DNA of 64,000 nt. Source: an uncultured SAR86 cluster bacterium. Lineage in GTDB: Bacteria; Pseudomonadota; Gammaproteobacteria; Magnimaribacterales; D2472. The position numbers and the translations under genes were made by a program. The stretch's first letter is position 1; every line of letters starts with the position of its first letter. Below, one piece after another: positions 17,935-28,372 of this stretch. The notes beneath the pieces are model-generated. The model was given only the letters and a program-made list of their open reading frames with translations, was not told the origin of the DNA and did not search any database. The DNA lies in contig CACNRI010000001.1 in NCBI GenBank assembly GCA_902622845.1, positions 300,678-364,677 of the forward strand, given 5' to 3'.

Positions 17935-18456
17935 ATGGATAAAATATTAATTCTTTTTTCAACAACTGATGGCCACACTGTTTCGATATGTAATCGAATT
18001 GCAGAAGTCTTATCTATTAATGCATCAGTCACAATTACCAGCCTAGAAGATTGTTCAGAGCTTGAGATAAAGAGTGCTGATAAAGTCTTAGTTGGTGCAA
18101 GCATCCGTTATGGAAAGCATAATAAAAAACTTTTTAGTTTTTCTAAGAAATATAAAAGTATTTTAGATTCAAAAGAGAATGCTTTTTTTAGTGTTAATGC
18201 AGTAGCAAGAAAACCAGAAAAATGTGATCCAGAAACAAATCCATATTTAATTAAATTTATGAAGCAATCAGCTTGGCAGCCCAAAAAATTGGGCGTTTTT
18301 GCGGGCAAGATTGATTATCCAAAGTATAAGTTTTTTGATAAACATATGATCAGATTTATTATGTGGATTACAAATGGACCAACAGATATTAATGAATCAT
18401 TTGAATTTACAGATTGGTCAAAAGTGGATAATTTTGCAAAAGATATATTTCATTAA
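17935..18456 (+). CDS. hemG: Menaquinone/ubiquinone-dependent protoporphyrinogen IX oxidase, HemG type
   Basis: A 173-residue flavodoxin-fold protein beginning KILILFSTTDGHTVSICNRIAEVL, which matches HemG's FMN phosphate loop. KVLVGASIRYGKHNK and FFSVNAVARKPEKCDPETNPY follow as in HemG. The HemG-specific long loop before GVFAGKIDYPKYKFFDK and the C-terminal FTDWSKVDNFA support HemG rather than a simple flavodoxin. It oxidises protoporphyrinogen IX to protoporphyrin IX, coupling to quinone. HemG is largely confined to gammaproteobacteria. Confidence 0.88.
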   Translation: MDKILILFSTTDGHTVSICNRIAEVLSINASVTITSLEDCSELEIKSADKVLVGASIRYGKHNKKLFSFSKKYKSILDSKENAFFSVNAVARKPEKCDPETNPYLIKFMKQSAWQPKKLGVFAGKIDYPKYKFFDKHMIRFIMWITNGPTDINESFEFTDWSKVDNFAKDIFH

Positions 18457-18507
18457 ATGATATTGTTTTTATTGAAACTAATACTATTAATTTATTAAGA
18501 TAACGCT

Positions 18508-18840
18508 ATGGAACAAAATACATCTATCAACGTCACAGAAAGTGCGCAGAAAAGGATTCAGAATCTGCTTCCTGAATATGAATCAAATGCTTTCCGCGTT
18601 TATGTCACGGGAGGAGGTTGCTCCGGCTTCCAATATGGTTTTAAGTTTGATTCAGAAGAAGCTTTCGATGATGATGTAATTGATTTTGGCCATTTCAGAG
18701 TTTTATTAGATTCTCTTTCATATCCATATTTGTATGGCTCTGAGCTGGACTATGTTGAAGATCTCTCAGGCGCTAAATTTATTATTAAAAACCCTAACGC
18801 CAAGACCACATGCGGATGTGGTGAATCTTTTACCGTCTAG
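18508..18840 (+). CDS. erpA: Iron-sulfur cluster insertion protein ErpA
   Basis: The 110-residue A-type carrier has the three conserved cysteines: one in VTGGGCSGFQYGF and two in the C-terminal TTCGCGESF. The GSELDYVEDLSGAKFIIKNPNA segment is typical of ErpA. It hands [4Fe-4S] clusters to apoproteins, including isoprenoid enzymes. It is convergent with anmK, with the ends overlapping by 11 bases. Confidence 0.95.
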   Translation: MEQNTSINVTESAQKRIQNLLPEYESNAFRVYVTGGGCSGFQYGFKFDSEEAFDDDVIDFGHFRVLLDSLSYPYLYGSELDYVEDLSGAKFIIKNPNAKTTCGCGESFTV

Positions 18841-19840
18841 GCTCAACCAAAATACCTCTTTTTAAATAAGCTAAATAAGCAAAAGCTGCAGATTCTACAA
18901 ATTTTGAAGGGATTAAACGGTCTGTAAATTTTAAAGATGACCCAATATTTTTCTCTAGTCTTTCCATGAGGAATTTATTTTTGGTACCACCACCATGCAG
19001 TAATATCTCCAAAGGCATATCACAAGAACGGCAAAAATCAGATATACACAAAGCGGTTAGCTCGCTTAGAGTTGCCAATAGATTTTCAGGCTTATCTGAT
19101 TCAAGTTCATCAAGATTATAGTAAAAAGATTTATCATCTGCTCTGGGATAGCTTTTAGTGCGGATTTTATCGAGCAAGCTATTTAAAAGCCTTTGATCTA
19201 TTTGTCCTGTAGCTGCAATCTTTCCATCTTCATCATATGGCATCCCAAAGTCACGCATTGCGACTAAATCTATTAAACAGTTACCAGGTCCGACATCTGA
19301 AGCTACTTTAATATCTTCTCCATCCAAGTAAGTACCATTAGATATTCCTCCAATATTGAAAATAACTTTTCTTTTGTTTGATTCAGCAAAAAGATATTTA
19401 TGGAATTCTGGAACGAGCGGCGCACCCAAACCTCCTTTTTGCATGTCATAGTTTCTAAAATCATGAATTACTTTAATTCCAACTTCATCAGCTAGAAATT
19501 GAGCGCATCCGATTTGATAGCTTCGCTCAGTGTCATGAAACATAGTTTGTCCAGGAAAACCTATTGCAGATATTAAAGATGTATCAATTTCATCTAACAA
19601 GTTTTTAATTAGCTTCACAGAGCTCTTATTTAAGCTCTCCTCAAGTTCAAGCACAATTTTGTCATCTTCTTTGTTCTTAAAGCCTTTTTTAATAGCTTCC
19701 TCATATTTTGACTTGTAGTTTTTTTCAAGATTGTTTGATTTTGAGTGTATAAGTTCAAATCCATTACTGAAATCCACCACACACCCATCAATTGAATCAG
19801 CGCTTGTTCCGGTCATTAAACCAATAAAATATTTACTCAT
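18830..19840 (-). CDS. anmK: Anhydro-N-acetylmuramic acid kinase
   Basis: The 336-residue ASKHA-fold kinase has MTGTSADSIDGCVVDF, GFPGQTMFH, NIGGISNGTYL, SDVGPGNCLIDLVA and LLHGGGTKNKFLM. It hydrolyses and phosphorylates 1,6-anhydroMurNAc to MurNAc-6-phosphate in cell-wall recycling. It is slightly shorter than E. coli AnmK (369). It overlaps the M23 peptidase gene by 8 bases; anmK with an upstream M23 peptidase and tyrS nearby is a recurrent gammaproteobacterial arrangement. Confidence 0.93.
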   Translation of the reverse strand: MSKYFIGLMTGTSADSIDGCVVDFSNGFELIHSKSNNLEKNYKSKYEEAIKKGFKNKEDDKIVLELEESLNKSSVKLIKNLLDEIDTSLISAIGFPGQTMFHDTERSYQIGCAQFLADEVGIKVIHDFRNYDMQKGGLGAPLVPEFHKYLFAESNKRKVIFNIGGISNGTYLDGEDIKVASDVGPGNCLIDLVAMRDFGMPYDEDGKIAATGQIDQRLLNSLLDKIRTKSYPRADDKSFYYNLDELESDKPENLLATLSELTALCISDFCRSCDMPLEILLHGGGTKNKFLMERLEKNIGSSLKFTDRLIPSKFVESAAFAYLAYLKRGILVEPRR

Positions 19841-21089
19841 AAGCTACTTCATTACTTTCTAAGTCAAAAACTTTTAATGCCTCTTTACTTTCTTGGACAA
19901 TAGCTTTGAAACCCTCTAGCTTAGACTGATCAATTGGCTTAGCTGTTGGTAGTTCTACTTTAACTGGATCAGTCCTTTTATCACCAATTCTAAATTCATA
20001 ATGTAGATGCGGTGCAGTTGCCAATCCAGAATCACCCACAAAAGCAATGATTTGACCCTGAGAGACTTTGGTGCCGACTTTTATTTTTGACTCAAACTTT
20101 TCCAAGTGAGCATAAAGAGTTGATATATTTCCGCCATGACGGATCTCTAAAGTCCTTCCATAACCACTTTTCCATCCAGCAAAAGAAATAACACCCTCGC
20201 CTGAGGCCCTGATTGGAGTATTTCTTCTAGCTGCATAATCTACTCCGTTATGTGCCTTAATTTTATGGAGTATTGGATGCATCCTGTTTGGATTGAAGTG
20301 AGAGCTAATATAGGCAAAATCTAATGGTGCTCTTAAAAAAGCTTTTTTTACATTCTTACCATTTTCATCAAAATATTGCTTTCCAAGCTCATCGTCAAAA
20401 TATCTTTGGGCAGTATACCTCTGACCATTATTAATGAATTCAGCGAAAATTATGTCGCCACTAGAAATCTTTTCTCCTTCCGAATAGTCAGTTTCATAAA
20501 TAACTGAAAAAGTATCTCCATTTCGGACATCAAATATGAAATCAATGTCCCAGCCAAAAATAAAAGCGAAGTCCATAATAATACTGTCCGGCATATTTGC
20601 TTTTAGACCAGACTCATAAAAAGAGCTTTGAATCTCTCCCATGCTAATTGATTTAAGTTTTTCAACTTCTTTTACAATCTTTTCAATTGAAATATCTTCT
20701 CCTATATCAACCCTTATGCTATTCAAGATATCTTTTTTGATTTCAATTCTATTTATCTCATCATTAAGGAAAGAAAACTTAATTTCATCACCAGGTCTAA
20801 TATTTCTTAGCTCATTACTTCTATCAAGCTTAAGAATTTTATAAACAGTATTTAAAGGCACTCTATAGTCTTCAAAAATAATTGATAAATTTTCTCCATC
20901 TTTCACTTCGTGGATCGCAGATGTTTCCACTCTTTCAAGTTCAGGTTTAAAAAGCTCTTCAATAAATACATCTTCAATTGGTGGAGCTTCATTATTCTTG
21001 CGATCGACGCTTAGAAGAATAATTAAAAAGGCTGCAATTAGAAATGCCAACACAACATACTTAAATGATATTCTTTTGTATTCAATCAT
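19833..21089 (-). CDS. Murein endopeptidase, M23 family (MepM-like)
   Basis: A 418-residue protein with one N-terminal membrane anchor (YVVLAFLIAAFLIILLS). A LysM/OapA-like domain follows (about residues 58-120: HEVKDGENLSIIFEDYRV). The C-terminal LytM/M23 domain has the zinc ligands in KAHNGVDYAA and APHLHYEFRIG. It cuts D,D-crosslinks to allow wall growth. Its start codon shares one base with the end of putA (position 21089), and it overlaps anmK by 8 bases at its 3' end. Confidence 0.92.
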   Translation of the reverse strand: MIEYKRISFKYVVLAFLIAAFLIILLSVDRKNNEAPPIEDVFIEELFKPELERVETSAIHEVKDGENLSIIFEDYRVPLNTVYKILKLDRSNELRNIRPGDEIKFSFLNDEINRIEIKKDILNSIRVDIGEDISIEKIVKEVEKLKSISMGEIQSSFYESGLKANMPDSIIMDFAFIFGWDIDFIFDVRNGDTFSVIYETDYSEGEKISSGDIIFAEFINNGQRYTAQRYFDDELGKQYFDENGKNVKKAFLRAPLDFAYISSHFNPNRMHPILHKIKAHNGVDYAARRNTPIRASGEGVISFAGWKSGYGRTLEIRHGGNISTLYAHLEKFESKIKVGTKVSQGQIIAFVGDSGLATAPHLHYEFRIGDKRTDPVKVELPTAKPIDQSKLEGFKAIVQESKEALKVFDLESNEVAYE

Positions 21090-24000
21090 CAGTCTTCTAA
21101 ATTGAGTATTTCGGCATTGCCACCAAAAGCAACTGTATTTTTAGTTATCGATCTCTCATCAACAAATTGGAGTAAGTAGTTTGGGCCACCAGCCTTAAAT
21201 CCAGTCCCTGATAAACCAGTTCCTCCAAATGGTTGAGAGCCGACAACAGCACCCACAATATCTCTATTAATATAAGTATTTCCAGCAATAGATTTATTTA
21301 TGATGTCATCTGCCTTTGATTCAATTCTTGAATGGACACCCATGGTTAAACCATATTGTTTATTTTTAAGAGCATTTAGAATTTGATCAAGCTCATCGGT
21401 TTTGTATTTGATGACATGAAGTATCGGTCCAAACTTTTCTTCATTTATATCATCAATCGAATTTAATTCAATTAAGGTTGGCGAAACAAAATTACCATCA
21501 GGAGCTTGATTATGACTAAAAACTTGATATCCATTGTTTGAACATTCTGAAATATATTCAAGAAGCATATTTCTTGATCTTTCATCGATAATTGGACCCA
21601 CATCACAGTGGAAGTCTTCGGGATTACCAACAGTGAGTTCAGCCATTGCATCTTTAATCATCTCTACCAGATCATCAAAAATACTCTCATGAATAATTGC
21701 TAATCTCAAAGCAGAACATCTTTGCCCAGCACTATTAAAGGAAGATCGCATTATGTCATCGACAACCTGCTCATGAAGAGAGCTGGAATCTATAAACATT
21801 GCATTAAGGCCACCAGTTTCAGCAATCAAAGAAGAGATAGGACCATCTTTTTTAGCCAACTGGAGATTAATTTTCTTTGCAGTTGCTGAGGATCCCGTAA
21901 AGGCAACTCCAGAAATGTGATCAAATGAAATTAGTTTTGAACCTATTGAGCCATCTCCCTGAATTAATTTTAATGCAGATTTTGGTACACCATTTTTATA
22001 AAAAAGCTCAATCATCATGGTAGCAATGATTGGAGTATGCTCAGACGGCTTTGATATAACTGAATTCCCTGTTACAAGAGCCGCGGCTATTTGGCCTGCA
22101 AAAATGGCAAGCGGGAAATTCCATGGGCTGATGCACACAAAAGTACCTTTTGACTGGTAGAAAAGCTGATTAGATTCACCTGTTGGACCATTGAGGTTGT
22201 TGGGTTCGCTTAAAAGACTTTTAGCATTGTCTGCATAATATCTAAGAAAATCTACTGCCTCCCTAATTTCATCATAGGAATCTTTGTAGGTTTTCCCGGC
22301 TTCATGAATTAAGTAATATAAGAATTTTGTAGAATCTTTCTCTAAATTATCAGCAATTCTATAAAAGACATCTGCTCTCTCGCTAACAGGGGTATCTTTC
22401 CATTCAGTGCATTGTTGGAAATTTAATTCATTTGCTATATCTGCAAAAGAACAATCCCCAATCTCATTTCCATTGGCTATTGAGTATCGTTTCTCATTTT
22501 TAGATTCATTAACTTCGCTACAAAAGTTTTTTGCCTCAACTTTTAAATTATCAAATTCCAAAAGGTTAGATTTTAAGTTGAGTAGATTCTTAGGTTCGCT
22601 TAAGTCATATCCAGATGAATTAACTCTTGGAGAGAAGATATCTGATGGGTTTACGATTTTTTCATGTTGAAGTTTATCAATAGCTTTTTTTACAGATTTA
22701 ACTGGATCTTCTGCTAGATCATCTGGACTTACTTCTGGATTAAGTAAGTTATTCACAAATGAGCTGTTAGCACCATTTTCAAGCAGTCTTCTTACTAAAT
22801 ATGGGAGTAGATCTTTATATGGTCCAATGGGTGCATAAATTCCAGCGGAAGGTATGCCTCCTAAAACTTTATCTGCGGACTTATAAAGAAGCTCTCCCAT
22901 TCCAAAAAGTCTTTGGAATTCATACTCTTTCTCTTCGGCCATAAAGTAAATCGACGCTACAGAATGAGCATTATGAGTAGCAAACTTAGGCTTCAGGTTA
23001 TCTGAGCCAAGAAGTTTTGAGGCAATAAATAAATAGTTAAGGTCAGTAAGACTTTTATTAATAAGGACTGGGAACCCATCATGACCTCCGGCTTGAGAGA
23101 ATTTTATTTCTCCATCCCAATAAGCGCCTTTCGTAAGCCTGACATGCATTTTTTCTCTTTTAGAGCACAACTCATTCGCCCAATTGACAACATTTGATGC
23201 TCTCTTCCCATAAGCTTGAATAGCAAAACCCAATCCATTCCAATCCTTTATTCTTTTACTTATAGCAACTTCTTCAATCAAATCTTGACTTATAGAGAGC
23301 CTGTGTTGTTCTTCAGCATCAATTGTTATCTCTACATCATTTTGATATGCGAGGTTAACTAGGCTTAGGATTGAGTTGAGGATCTCTTTTTTTGTTAATT
23401 CATATTTGAGAGTTTCGTATCTTGGATGAAGTGCTGAAAGCTTTATTGATACTCCATGATTGATTCCAAACTCTCTATTAAGTTTAGCAACCCTTTCAAT
23501 CGCCTCAACATAAGAATTATAGAAACCTTCTGCTTGTGATTTAGTTCTTGCAGCTTCACCAAGCATATCAAAGCTGTGGATGGACTTTTTCAGATTTGAA
23601 CTTTTGATAACAGAATCAAAATCATTACCCATTACAAATTCTTTGCTCAAGATCTGCATTGCAGTCATGATTGCTTGCCGCACAGAAGTCTCTCCAGTTT
23701 TTTGTGTCAGTTTGCCTATCCACTCAAGCGGATTATCAAATAATGCTCTTGGAGGCTGAATAACTTTACCTGCAATTAGTAAGCCCCAAGTAGCTGCATT
23801 AACGAATAAGCTATCTGCCTGATTAATATGATCTACCCAATTTGAATTTGTAATCTTTTCAGATATTAGTTCATCTTTTGTGTTGTCATCTGGGATTCTT
23901 AGAACAGATTCAGCAAGACACATTAACGCAACACCTTCATCATTTGTTAAACCATACTCACTAAGAAATTTATCTAGTAGCGTTCTGCCTGACTTATTTT

Positions 24001-24124
24001 TCCTACACTCAGTGATTATTTTTTTTGTTGCTGAAAAGATTTCTTTCTCTTTAGAGTTATCAAATTCACTTATTAAATATTTAGCAATTTCCTTATCTGA
24101 ATGGAATTTTGTGAAATCTTTCAT
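21089..24124 (-). CDS. putA: Bifunctional proline dehydrogenase / P5C dehydrogenase, without DNA-binding domain
   Basis: A 1011-residue fusion. The FAD-dependent proline dehydrogenase barrel covers about residues 70-480 (ISIKLSALHPRYE, VTIDAEEQHRL, VRLTKGAYWDGEI, ATHNAHSVASIY). The aldehyde dehydrogenase half covers about 530-1000 (VCISPWNFPLAIF, AFTGSSATAKK, AETGGLNAM, and the catalytic Cys in FNSAGQRCSALR). It oxidises proline to glutamate. The ribbon-helix-helix repressor domain and the extra C-terminal domain of ~1300-residue PutA forms are absent, so it is not a self-repressor. It is divergent from tyrS with a 35-base gap. Confidence 0.95.
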   Translation of the reverse strand: MKDFTKFHSDKEIAKYLISEFDNSKEKEIFSATKKIITECRKNKSGRTLLDKFLSEYGLTNDEGVALMCLAESVLRIPDDNTKDELISEKITNSNWVDHINQADSLFVNAATWGLLIAGKVIQPPRALFDNPLEWIGKLTQKTGETSVRQAIMTAMQILSKEFVMGNDFDSVIKSSNLKKSIHSFDMLGEAARTKSQAEGFYNSYVEAIERVAKLNREFGINHGVSIKLSALHPRYETLKYELTKKEILNSILSLVNLAYQNDVEITIDAEEQHRLSISQDLIEEVAISKRIKDWNGLGFAIQAYGKRASNVVNWANELCSKREKMHVRLTKGAYWDGEIKFSQAGGHDGFPVLINKSLTDLNYLFIASKLLGSDNLKPKFATHNAHSVASIYFMAEEKEYEFQRLFGMGELLYKSADKVLGGIPSAGIYAPIGPYKDLLPYLVRRLLENGANSSFVNNLLNPEVSPDDLAEDPVKSVKKAIDKLQHEKIVNPSDIFSPRVNSSGYDLSEPKNLLNLKSNLLEFDNLKVEAKNFCSEVNESKNEKRYSIANGNEIGDCSFADIANELNFQQCTEWKDTPVSERADVFYRIADNLEKDSTKFLYYLIHEAGKTYKDSYDEIREAVDFLRYYADNAKSLLSEPNNLNGPTGESNQLFYQSKGTFVCISPWNFPLAIFAGQIAAALVTGNSVISKPSEHTPIIATMMIELFYKNGVPKSALKLIQGDGSIGSKLISFDHISGVAFTGSSATAKKINLQLAKKDGPISSLIAETGGLNAMFIDSSSLHEQVVDDIMRSSFNSAGQRCSALRLAIIHESIFDDLVEMIKDAMAELTVGNPEDFHCDVGPIIDERSRNMLLEYISECSNNGYQVFSHNQAPDGNFVSPTLIELNSIDDINEEKFGPILHVIKYKTDELDQILNALKNKQYGLTMGVHSRIESKADDIINKSIAGNTYINRDIVGAVVGSQPFGGTGLSGTGFKAGGPNYLLQFVDERSITKNTVAFGGNAEILNLED

Positions 24125-24159
24125 AAAGTTATTTTATACTATGATGGAGAAAAATTTTT

Positions 24160-25344
24160 ATGAAAGAATCTCTTGAATTAATAAAGCGAGGCATCGATGA
24201 AGTCTTAACTGAAGACGACCTTGTTTCAAAACTTAAATCTAAAAAACAACTAACTATTAAAGTTGGATTTGACCCAACTGCACCCGATCTTCATCTTGGT
24301 CATACTGTGATCTTAAACAAGATGAGGCACTTCCAAGACCTCGGTCATAAGGTAGTCTTTTTAATTGGAGATTTTACTGGAAGAATAGGGGACCCATCTG
24401 GCAAAAACAAAACACGTCCATCACTTGATAAAGAGGAACTTGAAAAAAATGCTAAAACTTACTCTGATCAAGTATTTAAAATCTTAAATAAAGATTTAAC
24501 AGATATCAGATTTAACTCTGAGTGGTGTGAAGATCTGGGTGCCGATGGAATTATTGGGCTTGCATCAAAATATAATTTAGGTCGTATGCTTGAAAGAGAT
24601 GATTTTTCGAAACGCTACAAAGCAAATCAACAAATTGCCATTCACGAGTTTTTATATCCTTTAATTCAGGCTTATGACTCAATCGCTTTAAATGCCGATG
24701 TGGAAATGGGCGGAACTGACCAAAAATTTAATCTTCTTGTGGGAAGAGAGCTGCAAAGAGCATTTGATCAAGAGCCTCAAGTTTGTATAACCCTTCCTAT
24801 CTTAGAAGGCTTGGATGGAATTAATAAAATGTCTAAATCTTTAGATAATTATGTTGGTATCAATGAAGATCCTAATGAAATGTTCGGCAAAATTATGTCA
24901 ATTTCTGATGATTTGATGTGGAGATGGTTCGAATTACTGAGTTTTAGGCCAATAAATGAGGTAAATGAGCTTAAAAAAGAGGTGAAATCGGGTATGAACC
25001 CTCGAGATACTAAGATTTTGCTTGCTGAAGAGATAATTGAGCGATTTCATTCTAAAGTAGATGCTGAAAATGCAAAAAATACTTTTCTTGATAGATTCCA
25101 AAAAGGGGCAAAGCCAAAAGATATAGAAACGTTCTCAATTTCTTTGGATGATCACATTGCCATTGGAAACCTGCTTAAAGAATCTGGGTTAGTTCAGAGC
25201 ACATCGGAAGCGATGCGTTTAGTTAAACAAGGAGCAGTAAAAATTAATGATGAAAAAATTGATGACCCAAAACTCAGTATTGAAAAAAATCAAGAGTTAC
25301 TTGTCCAAGTTGGCAAGAGAAGATTCTTAAAAATTAAAACCTAA
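24160..25344 (+). CDS. tyrS: Tyrosyl-tRNA synthetase
   Basis: The 394-residue class I synthetase has the HIGH motif as HLGH ([14 protein letters not shown]), [13 protein letters not shown] tyrosine pocket residues ([16 protein letters not shown]), the KMSKS loop ([10 protein letters not shown]), and a C-terminal S4 RNA-binding domain ([15 protein letters not shown]). It charges tRNA-Tyr. It is convergent with the prolyl oligopeptidase gene, with no base between the two stop codons. Confidence 0.96.
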   Translation: MKESLELIKRGIDEVLTEDDLVSKLKSKKQLTIKVGFDPTAPDLHLGHTVILNKMRHFQDLGHKVVFLIGDFTGRIGDPSGKNKTRPSLDKEELEKNAKTYSDQVFKILNKDLTDIRFNSEWCEDLGADGIIGLASKYNLGRMLERDDFSKRYKANQQIAIHEFLYPLIQAYDSIALNADVEMGGTDQKFNLLVGRELQRAFDQEPQVCITLPILEGLDGINKMSKSLDNYVGINEDPNEMFGKIMSISDDLMWRWFELLSFRPINEVNELKKEVKSGMNPRDTKILLAEEIIERFHSKVDAENAKNTFLDRFQKGAKPKDIETFSISLDDHIAIGNLLKESGLVQSTSEAMRLVKQGAVKINDEKIDDPKLSIEKNQELLVQVGKRRFLKIKT

Positions 25345-27453
25345 TCATTTCTTAGAAATTTCATTTAGAGCAAATCCATATATTTCAGATATTGCTTCAA
25401 TCTGCTTTGATCGAGGAGTACCTGCACCATGTCCAGCTCGATCTTCAATTCTAATTAAAATTTTATTTTCACAACCTTGAGCTTCTTGGAGACGAGCTGC
25501 AAATTTGTATGAGTGAGATGGCACAACACGATCATCTCTGTTAGAAGTAAAAACTAAAGTAGTTGGATAACAAACTCCATCTTGAATATTATGATAGGGC
25601 GAATACTCATACAAATTTAAAAAAGCATCTTTTTCATCTGGTGATCCATAGTCACTTGTCCATGCCCAGCCAATTGTGAACTTATGAAATCTCAGCATGT
25701 CCATAACCCCAACTCCCGGTAAAGCCACTTTAAATAATTCTGGATTTTGAAGCATAGTTGCTCCGACTAAAAGTCCACCATTTGATCTTCCCTCAATTGC
25801 AGTTGTCTCTGGAGAACCAATTCCAGTTGCATGTAAAAATTTTGCAGCATAGGCAAAATCATCAAAGACATTTTGCTTATTGAAGAGCATCCCATCCTCA
25901 TGCCATTTTGCTCCATACTCAGATCCGCCTCGCAAACTTGCAACTGCAACTACACCACCTTGATTCATCCAAGATAGAAATCTTTTACTAAAACCAGGAA
26001 GAATCGAGATATCAAAACCTCCATATCCATAAAGCAACACTGGTGTATTTTCATCGACATTTATATTACTTAAACTACTGATATGCAGTGGTATTTTTGT
26101 TCCATCTTTTGATTCATAAAACCATAATTTTGTCTCATAATCATCTACATTATGATCTGCTAGACGCTCTTCCCAAAAAACATTATAAGAAAAATCTTCC
26201 ATATTTATCTTATAGATTTTTGTCGGGGTTACGTAGTTAGAAAAATTAAAGTAAGTTTCTTTGTCATCTATACCGCCACCAAATCCACCTATGGTTCCAG
26301 CAAGCCCAAAATTGAAATCACTCAGATGATTTCCATTCATATCGAAGAATTTAATTTTTGAAATGGTATCTACTAGATAATTAATAACTATTTTTTCATT
26401 GACTATATTGACGGAACGAATTGCAAAATCAGATTCACTAATTACATCATTCCAAACATAAGATCCGTTTTTAATTGTTAGTGCTGAAACTTTTCCATTA
26501 GGAGCATTTTCTGTTGAGTAGAAAAATAGAACATCATCTTTGCTTGTTATGTATCCATACTCACCAATTAGCTCATCGATGACCGGAATGAAATTTTCAG
26601 AATCATTAGATTTAATATAGATTCTATTTTTTTCTTCTGTCCCATCACTGATGGAGAGAATTTTATGAGCATTATTTTCGGAGATCGAAATCGACCAACC
26701 CCATCTGGGTTGGTCAGGATTTTCATAAATTAGCTCATCTTCATCTTGTGATGTACCTAATTTATGAAACATTAATTTTGGTTGTTCATTTATATCCGCT
26801 AGCAACTCATCTGTTGGCTCAGAATATTTTTGATAATAAAAACCCGAATTATTTTTTTCCCAAACGGCTCCAGAAAATTTTGACCAATTAATCGTTTCCT
26901 CTAAAAGCTCACGAGTTTCTATGTTCATAATTTTCCAAATGCGCCAATCTGATCCTCCATCCGAAATTGAATATGCGATCCATTTTCCATCTGGACTAAT
27001 GCTAGTTCCTCCCAAAGAAAATGTTCCGTCATCTGAAAATGAATTTGGATCAATTAATACTTCTGCCTCACATTCTTCAAGGCAGTCTTTCATCATTAAT
27101 TTGCTATGTTGCCAATCACCCTCGTTAAAATAGTAAAAAATTCGATCATTTTGCACATATGGAGTACTAATTGACTCTCCATCCCATACTTTTTCTAAAT
27201 CTTTCCCAATATTTCTAGTAAAAGGGCCTTTTTTTAGGTATTTTTCAGTAAATTTGTTTTGATTTTGCTCCCAAGCGGTAGATTCAGGCGATGTAAAGTC
27301 CTCAAGCCACCTATATTGGTCCTCAATTGTTACTCCGAAGATCTCCTCGACAGTGCCATCTTTCCTAGATTCTGGGTAATTTTCATCATTATTCATATTT
27401 GAGCAACCTGCTACAAAAATAAGGGTTATAAAGTAGATACGGGATAGTTTCAT
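25345..27453 (-). CDS. Prolyl oligopeptidase family serine peptidase (S9A), lipoprotein
   Basis: The 702-residue protein has a lipobox (ITLIFVAGCSN, Cys16), then DQYRWLEDF typical of S9A enzymes, a seven-bladed propeller (about residues 90-420), and an alpha/beta-hydrolase domain. The catalytic triad is visible as Ser in EGRSNGGLLVG, Asp in NRDDRVVPSH and His in EDRAGHGAGTP. It cleaves short peptides after proline. Membrane anchoring suggests it works in the periplasm on imported peptides. Confidence 0.93.
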   Translation of the reverse strand: MKLSRIYFITLIFVAGCSNMNNDENYPESRKDGTVEEIFGVTIEDQYRWLEDFTSPESTAWEQNQNKFTEKYLKKGPFTRNIGKDLEKVWDGESISTPYVQNDRIFYYFNEGDWQHSKLMMKDCLEECEAEVLIDPNSFSDDGTFSLGGTSISPDGKWIAYSISDGGSDWRIWKIMNIETRELLEETINWSKFSGAVWEKNNSGFYYQKYSEPTDELLADINEQPKLMFHKLGTSQDEDELIYENPDQPRWGWSISISENNAHKILSISDGTEEKNRIYIKSNDSENFIPVIDELIGEYGYITSKDDVLFFYSTENAPNGKVSALTIKNGSYVWNDVISESDFAIRSVNIVNEKIVINYLVDTISKIKFFDMNGNHLSDFNFGLAGTIGGFGGGIDDKETYFNFSNYVTPTKIYKINMEDFSYNVFWEERLADHNVDDYETKLWFYESKDGTKIPLHISSLSNINVDENTPVLLYGYGGFDISILPGFSKRFLSWMNQGGVVAVASLRGGSEYGAKWHEDGMLFNKQNVFDDFAYAAKFLHATGIGSPETTAIEGRSNGGLLVGATMLQNPELFKVALPGVGVMDMLRFHKFTIGWAWTSDYGSPDEKDAFLNLYEYSPYHNIQDGVCYPTTLVFTSNRDDRVVPSHSYKFAARLQEAQGCENKILIRIEDRAGHGAGTPRSKQIEAISEIYGFALNEISKK

Positions 27454-27490
27454 GTATACAATATCTTATCAATAAATTAGAGGTAAAAAC

Positions 27491-28165
27491 ATGAATCAAT
27501 TCAATGCAGCATGGGAATTTGCGCTTAAAAACTTTCAATATCTATTTTTATTAGTTTTACCAGTAATGGTGAGTGAAATGCTAGTCGCATATTTATTAAT
27601 ACCTATTGATGGAATGGATCCAATGGATATAAACGAGTATATGTCCGGAAACGTAGCAAGCATTATGATAGTTTCACTTATTGCTATTGTGCTCAGTGTA
27701 TCTCTTACTGGCGGATTGATGGTTGCTTATCAATCAATTATGTCGCAAGAGGCCTCTAATCCAATAAATGCATTATCTGCTGGGTTTAAGAAATTCTTTC
27801 CATTGCTTGGAGCAACTATTCTTTCATCCTTATTGATTGGCTTGGGCGCAATCCTTTTAATACTTCCTGCTTTTTATTTTATGGGGCGTGTTTACCTTTT
27901 CCCAGCATATATTATGTTTGAAGATAAGGGCGTTATGGATTCCCTCAGAGCTTCATGGGAAGCAACCGATGAACATGGAACAACTCTTTTCTTTTTAACC
28001 TTTGTATTTTTTGGACTTACCCTTGTGGCTGGCTCACTAATGTCAGGTGTAATATTCGATGGAAATCCAGTTGCAGGAACTATTGGAGCAGGACTTGTTG
28101 AATATATTTTTGTTCTCCCCTGGATGTATATCTACTTTAGCTTATATAAATCTATAAAGAGCTAA
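27491..28165 (+). CDS. YciC-like multi-span inner-membrane protein
   Basis: A 224-residue protein with about five to six hydrophobic segments (for example YLFLLVLPVMVSEMLVAYLLI and IMIVSLIAIVLSVSLTGGLMVAY). The pattern FPAYIMFEDKGVMDSLRASWEAT resembles the UPF0259/YciC and related integral-membrane families. The function is unknown. A ribosome-binding site (AGAGGT) is 7 bases ahead of the ATG. It precedes the tRNA-Ile gene by 52 bases. Confidence 0.6.
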   Translation: MNQFNAAWEFALKNFQYLFLLVLPVMVSEMLVAYLLIPIDGMDPMDINEYMSGNVASIMIVSLIAIVLSVSLTGGLMVAYQSIMSQEASNPINALSAGFKKFFPLLGATILSSLLIGLGAILLILPAFYFMGRVYLFPAYIMFEDKGVMDSLRASWEATDEHGTTLFFLTFVFFGLTLVAGSLMSGVIFDGNPVAGTIGAGLVEYIFVLPWMYIYFSLYKSIKS

Positions 28166-28217
28166 ACGTATTGTTGTCATTGCATTTGGAGGGTAAAATG
28201 CTCCTTCCAATTTAATT

Positions 28218-28295
<78 letters not shown>

Positions 28296-28303
28296 TCTTT
28301 TTC

Positions 28304-28329
28304 AAACTTGATACAAAAAGTTTCTTTTT
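28304..28329 (+). terminator. Possible intrinsic terminator after tRNA-Ile
   Basis: A weak 6-base-pair A/T-rich stem (AAACTT/AAGTTT) with an 8-base loop is followed by CTTTTTA. It is placed 9 bases after the CCA end. The stem is weak, so termination could also be factor dependent. Confidence 0.35.
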
Positions 28330-28372
28330 AGCCACACTTACATTAATTTTTTCAAGTAAAATCTGAACCGTT

